DNA of 37,353 bases from Candidatus Aquabacterium excrementipullorum (GTDB lineage Bacteria > Pseudomonadota > Gammaproteobacteria > Burkholderiales > Burkholderiaceae_C): NCBI GenBank assembly GCA_019112875.1, contig DXIO01000139.1:1-37353 (forward strand), read 5' to 3'. The position numbers and the translations under genes are program-made. Positions 9,214-18,017 of this stretch are shown here, in pieces; the stretch's first letter is position 1, and every line of letters starts with the position of its first letter. The notes under the pieces were generated by a model, which was not told the DNA's origin, ran no database searches, and was given only the letters and a program-made list of their open reading frames with translations.

Positions 9214-9633
9214 TCAGGCCAAGGCCTTCTTGATGGCGTCGGCAAAGCCGCGCAGTTTGGCGTCGTCTTCTCGGGCACTGGCGTGGATGCGCATGGCCTC
9301 TCCGCCCGCGCGGGGAATGATGTGGAAGTGGCAGTGGGGCACGGTCTGCCCGGCGGCAGCGCCGTTGAGCTGGCAGACGAAAAGACCCTCGGCACCCAGC
9401 GCCTGCTTCACCGCGCGGGCCAGCTTCTGCGTGGTGCGGATCGTGGCCGCGGCCGCCTCGGGCGACAGGTCCAGCAAGGTCTCGCCGGCCTCCTTGGGGA
9501 TCACCAGCACGTGCCCATCGGCCTGGGGCATGATGTCCATGAAGGCGAGGGTGGCCTCGTCTTCATAGACAGAGATGCAGGGCAGCTCGCCACGAAGGAT
9601 GCGGGCGAAGATGTTGGTGCTGTCGTAGGCCAT
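9214..9633 (-). CDS. HIT-family nucleotide hydrolase/transferase
   Basis: 139-residue cytosolic histidine-triad protein. The catalytic triad HCHFHI is at residues 100-105 (His100, His102, His104). The N-terminal part has the usual IFxRIxxGExP opening (IFARILRGELPCI) and DIMPQADGHVLVIPK. Family members hydrolyse nucleoside phosphoramidates, AMP-lysine or dinucleoside polyphosphates; the exact substrate cannot be read from sequence. It lies on the same strand just 35 bases upstream of phaAB with no terminator between, so it may share the promoter of the antiporter operon. Upstream is the terminator of the cold-shock gene, so transcription probably begins between 9634 and 9749. No clear Shine-Dalgarno is seen. 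Confidence 0.93.
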   Translation of the reverse strand: MAYDSTNIFARILRGELPCISVYEDEATLAFMDIMPQADGHVLVIPKEAGETLLDLSPEAAAATIRTTQKLARAVKQALGAEGLFVCQLNGAAAGQTVPHCHFHIIPRAGGEAMRIHASAREDDAKLRGFADAIKKALA

Positions 9634-9749
9634 GGCGGTGGGGCTTTGCGGTGGGGGAACCTGAATGGATTTGGACGATGATATCTCCGCTTGACCTTGA
9701 TCTCGACCTGGGCAAGCGCCGGAACGCCGTCAACTTGATCTGAAAACAG

Positions 9750-9775
9750 AAAAGCCCGGGCGGAGCCGGGCTTTT
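9750..9775 (-). terminator. Rho-independent terminator of the cold-shock gene
   Basis: A 10-bp perfect stem, AAAAGCCCGG (9750-9759) with CCGGGCTTTT (9766-9775), around a 6-base loop. It lies 19 bases past the stop of the minus-strand cold-shock gene. Read on the minus strand, the stem ends in a T run. Confidence 0.85.
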
Positions 9776-9794
9776 GCTGGCGTAGCGGACAGGA

Positions 9795-10094
9795 TCAGTG
9801 GGAGAGAGGGCGACTCCCGCTGCTGCTCATGGCCTCTCGGAAATGCAGGTCTTCCATGGCGTCCCCGGTCTCGTTCAACGCTTCATCAGCCGAAATGGGC
9901 TGGATATTCTGCGCCAACGAGCCCTTGGGACCCACCGTCAGGTCATACCTGACTTTGGAACCCTGTTTCAAGGTCCGGAAGCCATCCATCTGGATGGCAG
10001 AGAAATGGGCGAACACGTCGCCTCCGCCTACATCCGGTTCGATGAAGCCAAACCCTTTGGCGTCGTTGAACCATTTGACAGTGCCTGTGGCCAT
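9795..10094 (-). CDS. CspA-family cold-shock-domain protein with C-terminal tail
   Basis: 99-residue RNA/ssDNA-binding protein. The cold-shock domain covers residues 1-66: GTVKWFNDAKGFGFI (RNP1 at 13-18) and DVFAHFSAI (RNP2 at 27-31), ending AQNIQPI. It resembles the usual 67-70 residue CspA fold but carries an extra polar tail of about 33 residues (67-99) of unknown role. The ATG at 10094 was chosen because GGAGG lies 6 bases upstream and it gives the family start MATGTVKWF; an in-frame ATG nine codons earlier lacks this. It is a single-gene transcript, with a promoter at 10121-10149 and a terminator at 9750-9775. The 5' leader would be only about 20 bases, unlike the long thermosensing leader of E. 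coli cspA, so cold control through a leader RNA is unlikely. Confidence 0.95.
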   Translation of the reverse strand: MATGTVKWFNDAKGFGFIEPDVGGGDVFAHFSAIQMDGFRTLKQGSKVRYDLTVGPKGSLAQNIQPISADEALNETGDAMEDLHFREAMSSSGSRPLSH

Positions 10095-10120
10095 ACCTGT
10101 CCTCCTGTGAATTTGAAGCA

Positions 10121-10149
10121 ATTCTGTGCATCACGTTGGGCCATGTCAA
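10121..10149 (-). promoter_or_regulatory. Sigma70-type promoter of the cold-shock gene
   Basis: On the minus strand, a perfect -35 TTGACA (10149-10144), a 17-base spacer and a -10 CAGAAT (10126-10121). The expected transcript start is near 10113, about 20 bases before the ATG, with GGAGG at 10105-10101. Confidence 0.75.
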
Positions 10150-10363
10150 GGCGCAGTTGTGACAGAACTTGTCTATGGCAGCAGCGGTTCTAGGGGGGTG
10201 ACAAATCGGCTTTTTAGGCGCATGCGGACGAGTGATCAGACGTTTCGGGCCCCCTCTGTCAGCCCGGTTGTGCGCCGCAACATGGGCGGGGGTGAAACCT
10301 GGCAGGCGGTGAAATTGGCGTGCCTGCCGGGCGTGTATTTTTCCGCTGTGCCGGAAGGAGCGT

Positions 10364-10405
10364 GGATCCGCTTTTGGCGATGCCTTGAAAAGGCATGGCG
10401 GATCC
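10364..10405. repeat. Interrupted inverted repeat (two-step hairpin) upstream of clpS
   Basis: The outer arms GGATCCGC (10364-10371) and GCGGATCC (10398-10405) are perfectly complementary. The inner arms ATGCCTT (10380-10386) and AAGGCAT (10390-10396) also pair perfectly around a GAA loop, leaving an asymmetric internal bulge (8 bases against 1). It could fold in RNA or be a protein-binding site; there is no T tract, so a simple terminator is unlikely. Confidence 0.55.
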
Positions 10406-10450
10406 GGGAAATTTACCCCCTTGTTTTCGGGTAGGTCACTCCAACATGAG

Positions 10451-10480
10451 TGGGCAGGACGCAGAATGCTCTCTTAGAAT
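10451..10480 (+). promoter_or_regulatory. Candidate clpS promoter giving a leaderless transcript
   Basis: TGGGCA (10451-10456, 4 of 6 matches to TTGACA), an 18-base spacer, then TAGAAT (10475-10480, 5 of 6 matches to TATAAT). Only six bases separate the -10 from the clpS ATG, and no Shine-Dalgarno precedes that ATG. Confidence 0.4.
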
Positions 10481-10486
10481 CTTTTC

Positions 10487-10839
10487 ATGACCCGGTCGTT
10501 AAATTCCCATGCTTCGTCAGAGCCTCCACAGGCGCCGGACGGTGAAGGCGCGGGCTCGGTTGTGGTGGAAAAGGAAGAGCTGCAACTCGAGCCTCCCAAG
10601 CTTTATCAGGTCGTGATGCTCAATGACGACTTCACCCCGATGGAGTTTGTGGTCTACGTCCTGCAGGACCTGTTTCGCCACGACATCGAGTCGGCCACGC
10701 AGATCATGCTCAAAATCCACCACGAAGGTCGTGGTGTGTGCGGTGTCTATACCAAGGATGTCGCGGCCACCAAGGTCGAACTCGTTCTTGCCGCCGCCCG
10801 GCGTGCCGGGCACCCCCTGCAGTGCATCCTGGAGACAGC

Positions 10840-10843
<4 letters not shown>
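10487..10843 (+). CDS. clpS: ATP-dependent Clp protease adaptor ClpS
   Basis: 118-residue cytosolic adaptor that binds N-degron substrates and hands them to ClpA. A disordered N-terminal arm (residues 1-35) is followed by the ClpS core: [18 protein letters not shown] at 42-59 carries the Asn46-Asp47-Asp48 and Met52 residues of the N-degron pocket, and [18 protein letters not shown] at 76-93 contains the conserved histidines that contact the peptide amino group or ClpA. The stop overlaps the clpA start as ATGA, the classic coupled clpSA arrangement. The start has no visible Shine-Dalgarno, and the best promoter sits directly against the ATG. Confidence 0.96.
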
Positions 10844-13161
<2,318 letters not shown>

Positions 13162-13206
13162 TGTCAAGTTGCCGGCGCATCATGGGTTGATGCGCCGAGG
13201 CGAAAC

Positions 13207-13235
13207 AAAAGGCAGGCTTTCGAGCCTGCCTTTTT
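13207..13235. terminator. Bidirectional Rho-independent terminator (clpA / PEP-CTERM gene)
   Basis: A 12-bp perfect stem, AAAAGGCAGGCT (13207-13218) with AGCCTGCCTTTT (13223-13234), closed by a stable TTCG tetraloop. A T run follows on both strands, so it can end clpA from the left and the PEP-CTERM gene from the right. Confidence 0.9.
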
Positions 13236-13248
13236 CATGGGGCCTTGC

Positions 13249-13821
13249 TCACTGCTTTCTGCGCCGCATGATGGCAACGGTGGCCAAGCCGCCGAGCATC
13301 AGCGCGGTGCCGCCAGGCTCAGGCACTGCGGCCACGGAAACGTTGTCCAGCAACGCGCCCATCTGGTCGGCCCCTTGATCGTCGAAACTCAGGGTGTAGT
13401 TGCCTGATGCGCCGGTGGTGAATGCCAGGGAATAGGTGGTGAAGCCGGCACTGGGCACCAAGGTGTAGGAGGCTTGGGCATCGCCGAAGGTGACGTTCAC
13501 CGCATCGCTGTTGCCATTGCGGTGGTTGCCTGCCAGCTGGAACGTTGCGATGTACGAAGTGTTCCCGGCCAGCAGCAGGGACCTGCTCAACACGCCCGCG
13601 CTGCTGGTGGAGCCGTCCAGGTCAAGATAGCGCCCGTTGCCAGGAAGGAAGTCGAAATAGCCGTCGCCGATCACATCGACGCTGCCGCTGCTGACGCTCC
13701 AGCCGGTGGGCGTGATGTTCAGGCCCAGCGGGTTCGCGTCGAAGTTGTCGGTGAAGATGGCCGCAGCGTGGGCGCTTGGCAGGCTCAGCGCCAGGGCCAT
13801 GAGGGCCAGCGAATGTTTCAT
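13249..13821 (-). CDS. Secreted PEP-CTERM sorting-domain protein
   Basis: 190-residue exported protein. It has an N-terminal signal peptide (MKHSLALMALALSLPSAHA, cleavage about residue 19), a beta-rich extracellular part with TDNFDANPLGLN at its start, and a C-terminal PEP-CTERM signal: VPEPGG at 166-171, a hydrophobic helix, then the basic end MRRRKQ. The CTERM tail is recognised by an exosortase (EpsH type), which is not in the window. The body resembles carbohydrate-binding or lectin-like secreted proteins but cannot be assigned. The start at 13821 is supported by GGAG 8 bases upstream and by the signal peptide; an upstream in-frame ATG would spoil it. A 17-bp perfect palindrome lies 28 bases before the start. 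Confidence 0.9.
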   Translation of the reverse strand: MKHSLALMALALSLPSAHAAAIFTDNFDANPLGLNITPTGWSVSSGSVDVIGDGYFDFLPGNGRYLDLDGSTSSAGVLSRSLLLAGNTSYIATFQLAGNHRNGNSDAVNVTFGDAQASYTLVPSAGFTTYSLAFTTGASGNYTLSFDDQGADQMGALLDNVSVAAVPEPGGTALMLGGLATVAIMRRRKQ

Positions 13822-13848
13822 GGCGGATCTCCGGTTGTACCGTGTGGA

Positions 13849-13865
13849 GCTTGGCGGCGCCAAGC
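13849..13865. repeat. Perfect 17-bp palindrome before the PEP-CTERM gene
   Basis: GCTTGGCG, one central base, then CGCCAAGC. It lies in the 59-base gap between the mtfA stop (13881) and the PEP-CTERM start (13821). It may be an operator for the latter or an end-of-transcript hairpin for the mtfA operon, although no T tract follows. Confidence 0.6.
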
Positions 13866-13880
13866 CACTGCACGCGGATA

Positions 13881-14738
13881 CTAGGCGTTGACCGCGCCCG
13901 GCGATATCCTTCGATCTAGGTGCATGTCGACGCTGCCGCCGGACGCGATCAGCGCCGCCGGGTCTTCGCCGAAGTACTGGGCGAGCAGCTCATACACCTC
14001 GGCGAAATCGGCCTTCAGCGCCCAAGGCGCGACAAAGAAGGCTTCTGTCACCACGGGGAAGAACTCCACCAGCCCGGCCTCAGCCGCATACGGGTCGAGC
14101 CAGGTGTCCTCGCCGCGGGCCAGCGCTTCGCTGTGACGGTCGAAGCCTTGCCACATCACGTCCTGCCAGTGGGCCTTGTCGATGTCGGCGGGCAGGGGTG
14201 GGGTGCCGTCGAGTTCGCCGCCGATCATGTCGAGCGCATGCGCGAATTCGTGGATGACCACGTTGTAGCCCTGGTCCAGATCCCGAGCCTGCTGCACGTC
14301 ATGCCAGGAGAGCATCACCGGGCCGTCGGGCATGGCCTCGCCAGAAAGCACCTCTTCGTACTGGTGGACCACGCCAGCGTCGTCCATGACCTCGCGCTGC
14401 GCCACGACCTGGTCAGGGTGCACCACGATGCTGCCCATGCTGGCGTAGGCACCCAGGCCGAGCCGCAGGATGGGCAGGCAGGCCTGCGCGGCGATGGCCA
14501 CGGCCATCTCGTCGTCAATCTGCAGCCCACCTGCAGGCACGAACTGCTTGCGCGCCAGAAAAAGCGTGGCCAGTGCGCGCAGTTTGTCCTGCTGGGCAGG
14601 GCTGCGCCAGGCCAGGAAGGGGTAGAGCGCCAGTGTCTGCGCCCACAGGGCATCGGGGATGGCGCGGTCGCGCAGGATGCTCGATTCGGAGCGCCAGCTC
14701 AGCGGCAGGTGCCGGGCGAGGCGGTCGATCAGGCTCAT
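13881..14738 (-). CDS. mtfA: MtfA-family zinc metallopeptidase
   Basis: 285-residue cytosolic protein of the MtfA family (formerly YeeI; in E. coli it binds the repressor Mlc and has aminopeptidase activity). The gluzincin motif HEFAHALD is at residues 163-170. A conserved downstream acidic region near FFPVVTEAFFVAP supplies the third metal ligand (Glu). The N-terminal part matches the family, including SWRSESSILRDRAIPDALW and the IVVHPDQVV segment. Length agrees with E. coli MtfA (265 residues). The start at 14738 is fixed by the ATGA overlap with lpxH, making it the last gene of the envelope operon. No Mlc homologue is in the window, so the E. coli regulatory role need not apply. Confidence 0.92.
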   Translation of the reverse strand: MSLIDRLARHLPLSWRSESSILRDRAIPDALWAQTLALYPFLAWRSPAQQDKLRALATLFLARKQFVPAGGLQIDDEMAVAIAAQACLPILRLGLGAYASMGSIVVHPDQVVAQREVMDDAGVVHQYEEVLSGEAMPDGPVMLSWHDVQQARDLDQGYNVVIHEFAHALDMIGGELDGTPPLPADIDKAHWQDVMWQGFDRHSEALARGEDTWLDPYAAEAGLVEFFPVVTEAFFVAPWALKADFAEVYELLAQYFGEDPAALIASGGSVDMHLDRRISPGAVNA

Positions 14739-15583
14739 CGCGCTGCCTCCAGGGGCGCCAGGGCCGCGTCCAGTGACAGGCGGACGTAGCCTTGCGCGCT
14801 CAGGCGAAGGACTTCGGCGCGGTGAGGTGCGTGGTCCAGGTCCCAATCCGACAGAACGTGGCGCCGCGCATCGGGGCGCGCGAAGGTTTCGGTACCCGGG
14901 CGATGCGTGTGACCGTGGACGAGTTCGGTGGCCTGGGCCTCGGCCAACACGGGTGCTGCGGCTTCAGGGGCCACATCTGCCCACTCTTCCTGCCGCATGT
15001 CGTACTTGCGGGCCTCGCTGGCATCGCGCATGGCCTTGGCGGTGGCCAGGCGTGCTTCCAGCGACTGGGACAGAAATCGTGCCTGCCAGGCCTCACTGCG
15101 CGCTTGTGCGCGAAAGGCTTGGTACTCGACATCCTCCAGACACCAGGCATCGCCATGCGTGAGCACATGGCGCAGGCCGAAGGCATGCAGCACGGTGGGA
15201 TCTGCCAGCAAGGTGGCGTTGCAGGCGCGTGCCATCTCCTGACCGAGCAGGAAATCCCGGTTGCCGACCATCAGGTGCAGGCTCAGCCGTGCACCGGCCG
15301 CCGTCAGCACGCTGGTGCAGGCTGCTTCGAAGGGTTGGTGGCGCATGTCGTCGCCCACCCAGGCCTCGAACAGATCACCCAGGATGAAAACGGCGTCTGC
15401 CGGGGTGCCTTGCAGAAAGCGCTGGAACGCATCGAACGTGCGCGGATGGCTCTCGTGCAGATGCAGGTCGGAGATGAAATCAATGCACCGCCACGAGGGC
15501 GGTGCATGCAGGGCGGACAAGGCCATGTTGGTGCTCACGGCCGTGTCGCCGCGTGAGTGGGCAGAGAAGAACTGCCCGGTCAT
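14735..15583 (-). CDS. lpxH: UDP-2,3-diacylglucosamine diphosphatase
   Basis: Calcineurin-like pyrophosphatase of lipid A synthesis that splits UDP-2,3-diacylglucosamine to lipid X and UMP at the inner membrane surface. All five metallophosphoesterase motifs can be seen: SDLHL at 38-42, GDLFEAWVGDD at 69-79, GNRD at 107-110, LTHGD at 141-145 and HGHTHRP at 223-229. The protein is 282 residues; E. coli LpxH is 240. The excess is partly an N-terminal extension of about 30 residues, so an internal start at codon 20 (15526) is possible. Neither start has a strong Shine-Dalgarno. The gap to the upstream cyclophilin stop is 7 bases, and the gene overlaps mtfA by ATGA. Confidence 0.93.
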   Translation of the reverse strand: MTGQFFSAHSRGDTAVSTNMALSALHAPPSWRCIDFISDLHLHESHPRTFDAFQRFLQGTPADAVFILGDLFEAWVGDDMRHQPFEAACTSVLTAAGARLSLHLMVGNRDFLLGQEMARACNATLLADPTVLHAFGLRHVLTHGDAWCLEDVEYQAFRAQARSEAWQARFLSQSLEARLATAKAMRDASEARKYDMRQEEWADVAPEAAAPVLAEAQATELVHGHTHRPGTETFARPDARRHVLSDWDLDHAPHRAEVLRLSAQGYVRLSLDAALAPLEAAR

Positions 15584-15590
15584 GGCGTGG

Positions 15591-16091
15591 TCAGACTTCG
15601 ACGGCCTTGGTGATGGTCACGTCTTCCAGCGGCACGTCGCCGTGGCCGCCGCGGTTGCCCGTCTTGACCTTCTCGATCTGGTCAACCACTTCGGTGCCTT
15701 CGGTGACCTTGCCGAACACGGCGTAGCCCCAGCCGCTCGGGCTTTCGGACTTGAAGTTCAGGAAGTCGTTGTCGGTGCCGTTGATGAAGAACTGGGCGCT
15801 GGCCGAGTGCGGCGCGCTGGTGCGGGCCATGGCGATGGTGTAGCGGTCGTTCTTCAGGCCGTTGTTGGCCTCGTTCTGGATGGGGTCGCGGGTGGGCTTT
15901 TGCTTCAGACCGGATTCGAAGCCGCCGCCCTGGATCATGAAGCCCTTGATCACGCGGTGGAAGATGGTGCCGTCGTAGTGGCCGGCGCGCACATAGCCCA
16001 GGAAGTTCTCGACGGTGGCAGGGGCCTTTTCGTCATCGAGTTCGATGCGGATCACGCCAGCGGTGGTGTGCAGTTCAACGTTCTTGGCCAT
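15591..16091 (-). CDS. ppiB: Cytoplasmic cyclophilin-type peptidyl-prolyl isomerase
   Basis: 166-residue cyclophilin without a signal peptide. Core motifs: [15 protein letters not shown] near residues 44-58 (active-site Arg and Phe), [13 protein letters not shown] near 100-112 and [11 protein letters not shown] near 121-131. It catalyses cis-trans isomerisation of proline bonds in the cytosol. It lies three bases downstream of the periplasmic paralogue, to which it is closely similar in layout, suggesting an old tandem duplication. Confidence 0.94.
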   Translation of the reverse strand: MAKNVELHTTAGVIRIELDDEKAPATVENFLGYVRAGHYDGTIFHRVIKGFMIQGGGFESGLKQKPTRDPIQNEANNGLKNDRYTIAMARTSAPHSASAQFFINGTDNDFLNFKSESPSGWGYAVFGKVTEGTEVVDQIEKVKTGNRGGHGDVPLEDVTITKAVEV

Positions 16092-16094
16092 GGT

Positions 16095-16664
16095 TCATTT
16101 CTCCAGCGTGGCTTGTTTGATGATGACGGGCTGCAGCGGCACATCGCCGTGCATGCCTTTCTGGCCGGTGGGCACCTTGCGGATCTTATCGACCACGTCC
16201 ATGCCCTGGACGACCTTGCCGAAGACGGCGTAGCCGTTGCCATCCGGCGAGCGGGCGGCATCCAGGAACGCATTGTCCTTCACGTTGATGAAGAACTGCG
16301 CCGTTGCGGAATTGGGATCCATGGTACGGGCCATGGCGACGGTGCCGCGCAGATTGGTCAGGCCGTTCTGGCTTTCCAGGGGGATGGGCGCGCGGGTGGC
16401 TTTTTCCTTCATGTCGGGTGTCATGCCGCCGCCCTGGATCATGAAGCTGTCGATCACGCGGTGGAAGATCGTGCCGTTGTAGTGGCCAGCCTTGACGTAG
16501 GCGATGAAGTTCTCGACGGTCTTGGGGGCCTTGGCGGCGTCCAGTTGCAGGACGATGTCGCCCTGGCTGGTGCTCAGGCGCACATTCTGTGCCTGGGCGG
16601 CGGCGGCGAGGGTGAGGCCAGCCAGCAGGAGGGCTGCACGGCTCAGCAGGGGGCTGTTCTTCAT
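16095..16664 (-). CDS. ppiA: Periplasmic cyclophilin-type peptidyl-prolyl isomerase
   Basis: 189-residue exported cyclophilin. The signal peptide is [25 protein letters not shown], with cleavage after residue 25. The cyclophilin fold follows with [35 protein letters not shown] and [16 protein letters not shown]. It acts on proline bonds of periplasmic and outer-membrane proteins. The start overlaps the L,D-transpeptidase stop as ATGA, which ties it to envelope construction. Length and order match E. coli PpiA (190 residues). Confidence 0.94.
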   Translation of the reverse strand: MKNSPLLSRAALLLAGLTLAAAAQAQNVRLSTSQGDIVLQLDAAKAPKTVENFIAYVKAGHYNGTIFHRVIDSFMIQGGGMTPDMKEKATRAPIPLESQNGLTNLRGTVAMARTMDPNSATAQFFINVKDNAFLDAARSPDGNGYAVFGKVVQGMDVVDKIRKVPTGQKGMHGDVPLQPVIIKQATLEK

Positions 16665-18016
16665 CCGATCACTCCTTCAAAGAATATTTTCCACAGACCG
16701 CCTTCCTTGCCCCAGTACTGGCGCTTGATGGCGCCGGTGCGCTCGCCTTCGTTCAGTTCGCCGAAGGTGACGACGAGCACGTCGCTGCGGTCACGCCAGG
16801 CCAGGATGGACAGGTCCTTGAGTTGGAGCTGACGGCCCTTCTGGGTGCCAGCTTCGCGTTCCATGAGCTGGCGCCATTGGTTGTAGTCGCGGGTGCCGCT
16901 GGCGAACTGCGCAGAATAGAAGGCCATCAGGCGGTTCACGTCGCCGCTGGCACGGGCGACGCGCCAGCCTTCGAGCAGATTGTGCAGGTCGCGGCGCGGC
17001 GTTTCCTGGGCCTGGGGTTCCACCCATTCCAGCGAGCGGGCGATCACGACCGGGGTGGTGCGGGGCTGCACGCGTTCCATGATGCTCTTGAGCTCGGGGT
17101 TGGCCAGGGCCACGCAGCCGTCGGTGCTCTGGGGACTGCGTGCGTAGCTCTCGCTGGGCACGCCGTGCAGCCAGATGCCGCTGCCGGTTCGGCCCATGCG
17201 GCGGTCGTACTCGTTGGGGTAGTTCAGCGGCAGGGCGCCCACGCCATAGAAATCTGTCAGCTGGTTGGCGTCGAGCCTGCTGGTGATGTAGTACACGCCG
17301 ATGGGGGTGCGCTGGTCACCCTGGGTGCTCTTTTCAGGGCCCAGCTTGCCGATGGAGGCGTAGTGGTCGGCCACCAGTTGCAGGCCGTGAGGGCCATTCT
17401 CGAACAGGTACAGGCGCGAGCGGCTCGCGTCGACCGCGATGGCGTGCTTGGTGGTGGCGGGCAGATCGATGAACTGCGTGGGGATGGCACCGACGGGCGG
17501 CCGCTCCTGCAGGGCCAACAGGCGGCGGTTGGCCTCGACGCGCAGCTGTTCCAGCCGCTCCGGGGCCTTGCTGACCAGGGTGTCGGGCGCGTTGCCCATG
17601 TGCTGCAACGGCGCGGTTTGCGCCAGCAGCAAGTCGCCATAGACCAGTTGCGCCAACTGGAAGTTGGGGACGTCCTGGGTCAACTGGCGTGCCTTGTCGA
17701 GGGCCTGATGGCCTTCGCCGCTGCCGATGAGGCGATAGACCTCCAGCAGACGACCTTCCGCCGACGGGTCGTTGCGGTGCTCTGCGAGCTGATCGAGGCT
17801 GATGGACGACTTGGTCGTGCCATGGGTAGCCGGGTGCAGGACGGTCTGGGTGAGCGCGGCCTCGACCGCCTGATTGCGGTCTGGCTTGGCTTGTGCCCGA
17901 TCGGCTGACATCGAAGAGACAGCCCAAATGGCGAGAGGGGCACTCACGCCCAGCACGAGTGCCACAGCCCGCCCGGCCGACAACTTGAACGGCCGGCGGT
18001 TGCGCGAACGTTTCAT
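16661..18016 (-). CDS. L,D-transpeptidase (YkuD) with C-terminal NTF2-like domain
   Basis: 451-residue envelope enzyme. A basic N-terminus leads into one hydrophobic segment ([19 protein letters not shown], residues 17-35), a signal anchor or signal peptide. Residues 45-185 are helical and of unclear function. The YkuD catalytic domain covers about 188-330: [24 protein letters not shown] with His284, and the active-site signature STDGCVAL with Cys301. From about residue 345 there is an NTF2-like (Cds6-type) domain ending [13 protein letters not shown]. Known relatives cross-link peptidoglycan or attach proteins to it, and some have amidase activity. It lies one base downstream of the TPR gene and overlaps ppiA by ATGA. 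Confidence 0.9.
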   Translation of the reverse strand: MKRSRNRRPFKLSAGRAVALVLGVSAPLAIWAVSSMSADRAQAKPDRNQAVEAALTQTVLHPATHGTTKSSISLDQLAEHRNDPSAEGRLLEVYRLIGSGEGHQALDKARQLTQDVPNFQLAQLVYGDLLLAQTAPLQHMGNAPDTLVSKAPERLEQLRVEANRRLLALQERPPVGAIPTQFIDLPATTKHAIAVDASRSRLYLFENGPHGLQLVADHYASIGKLGPEKSTQGDQRTPIGVYYITSRLDANQLTDFYGVGALPLNYPNEYDRRMGRTGSGIWLHGVPSESYARSPQSTDGCVALANPELKSIMERVQPRTTPVVIARSLEWVEPQAQETPRRDLHNLLEGWRVARASGDVNRLMAFYSAQFASGTRDYNQWRQLMEREAGTQKGRQLQLKDLSILAWRDRSDVLVVTFGELNEGERTGAIKRQYWGKEGGLWKIFFEGVIG

Positions 18017-18017
18017 C

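Larger units (their letters stand above)
10150..10486. other. Gene-free region upstream of clpS, holding a long hairpin
   Basis: No convincing gene is present. A plus-strand frame of about 100 codons (10126-10434) starts inside the cold-shock promoter and resembles nothing known. The region contains an interrupted inverted repeat at 10364-10405, a small repeat CACTC-N6-GAGTG at 10437-10452, and a candidate clpS promoter at 10451-10480. Confidence 0.6.

Noticed and set aside
10384..10423. Heat-shock (sigma32) promoter before clpS
   Set aside because: CTTGAAA (10384-10390) and a CCCC run (10416-10420) are present, but about 25 bases separate them, too far for sigma32, and the CTTGAAA is explained by the hairpin.
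10126..10434. Possible 102-codon gene upstream of clpS
   Set aside because: It begins within the cold-shock promoter, has no Shine-Dalgarno, covers the hairpin at 10364-10405 and resembles nothing known.
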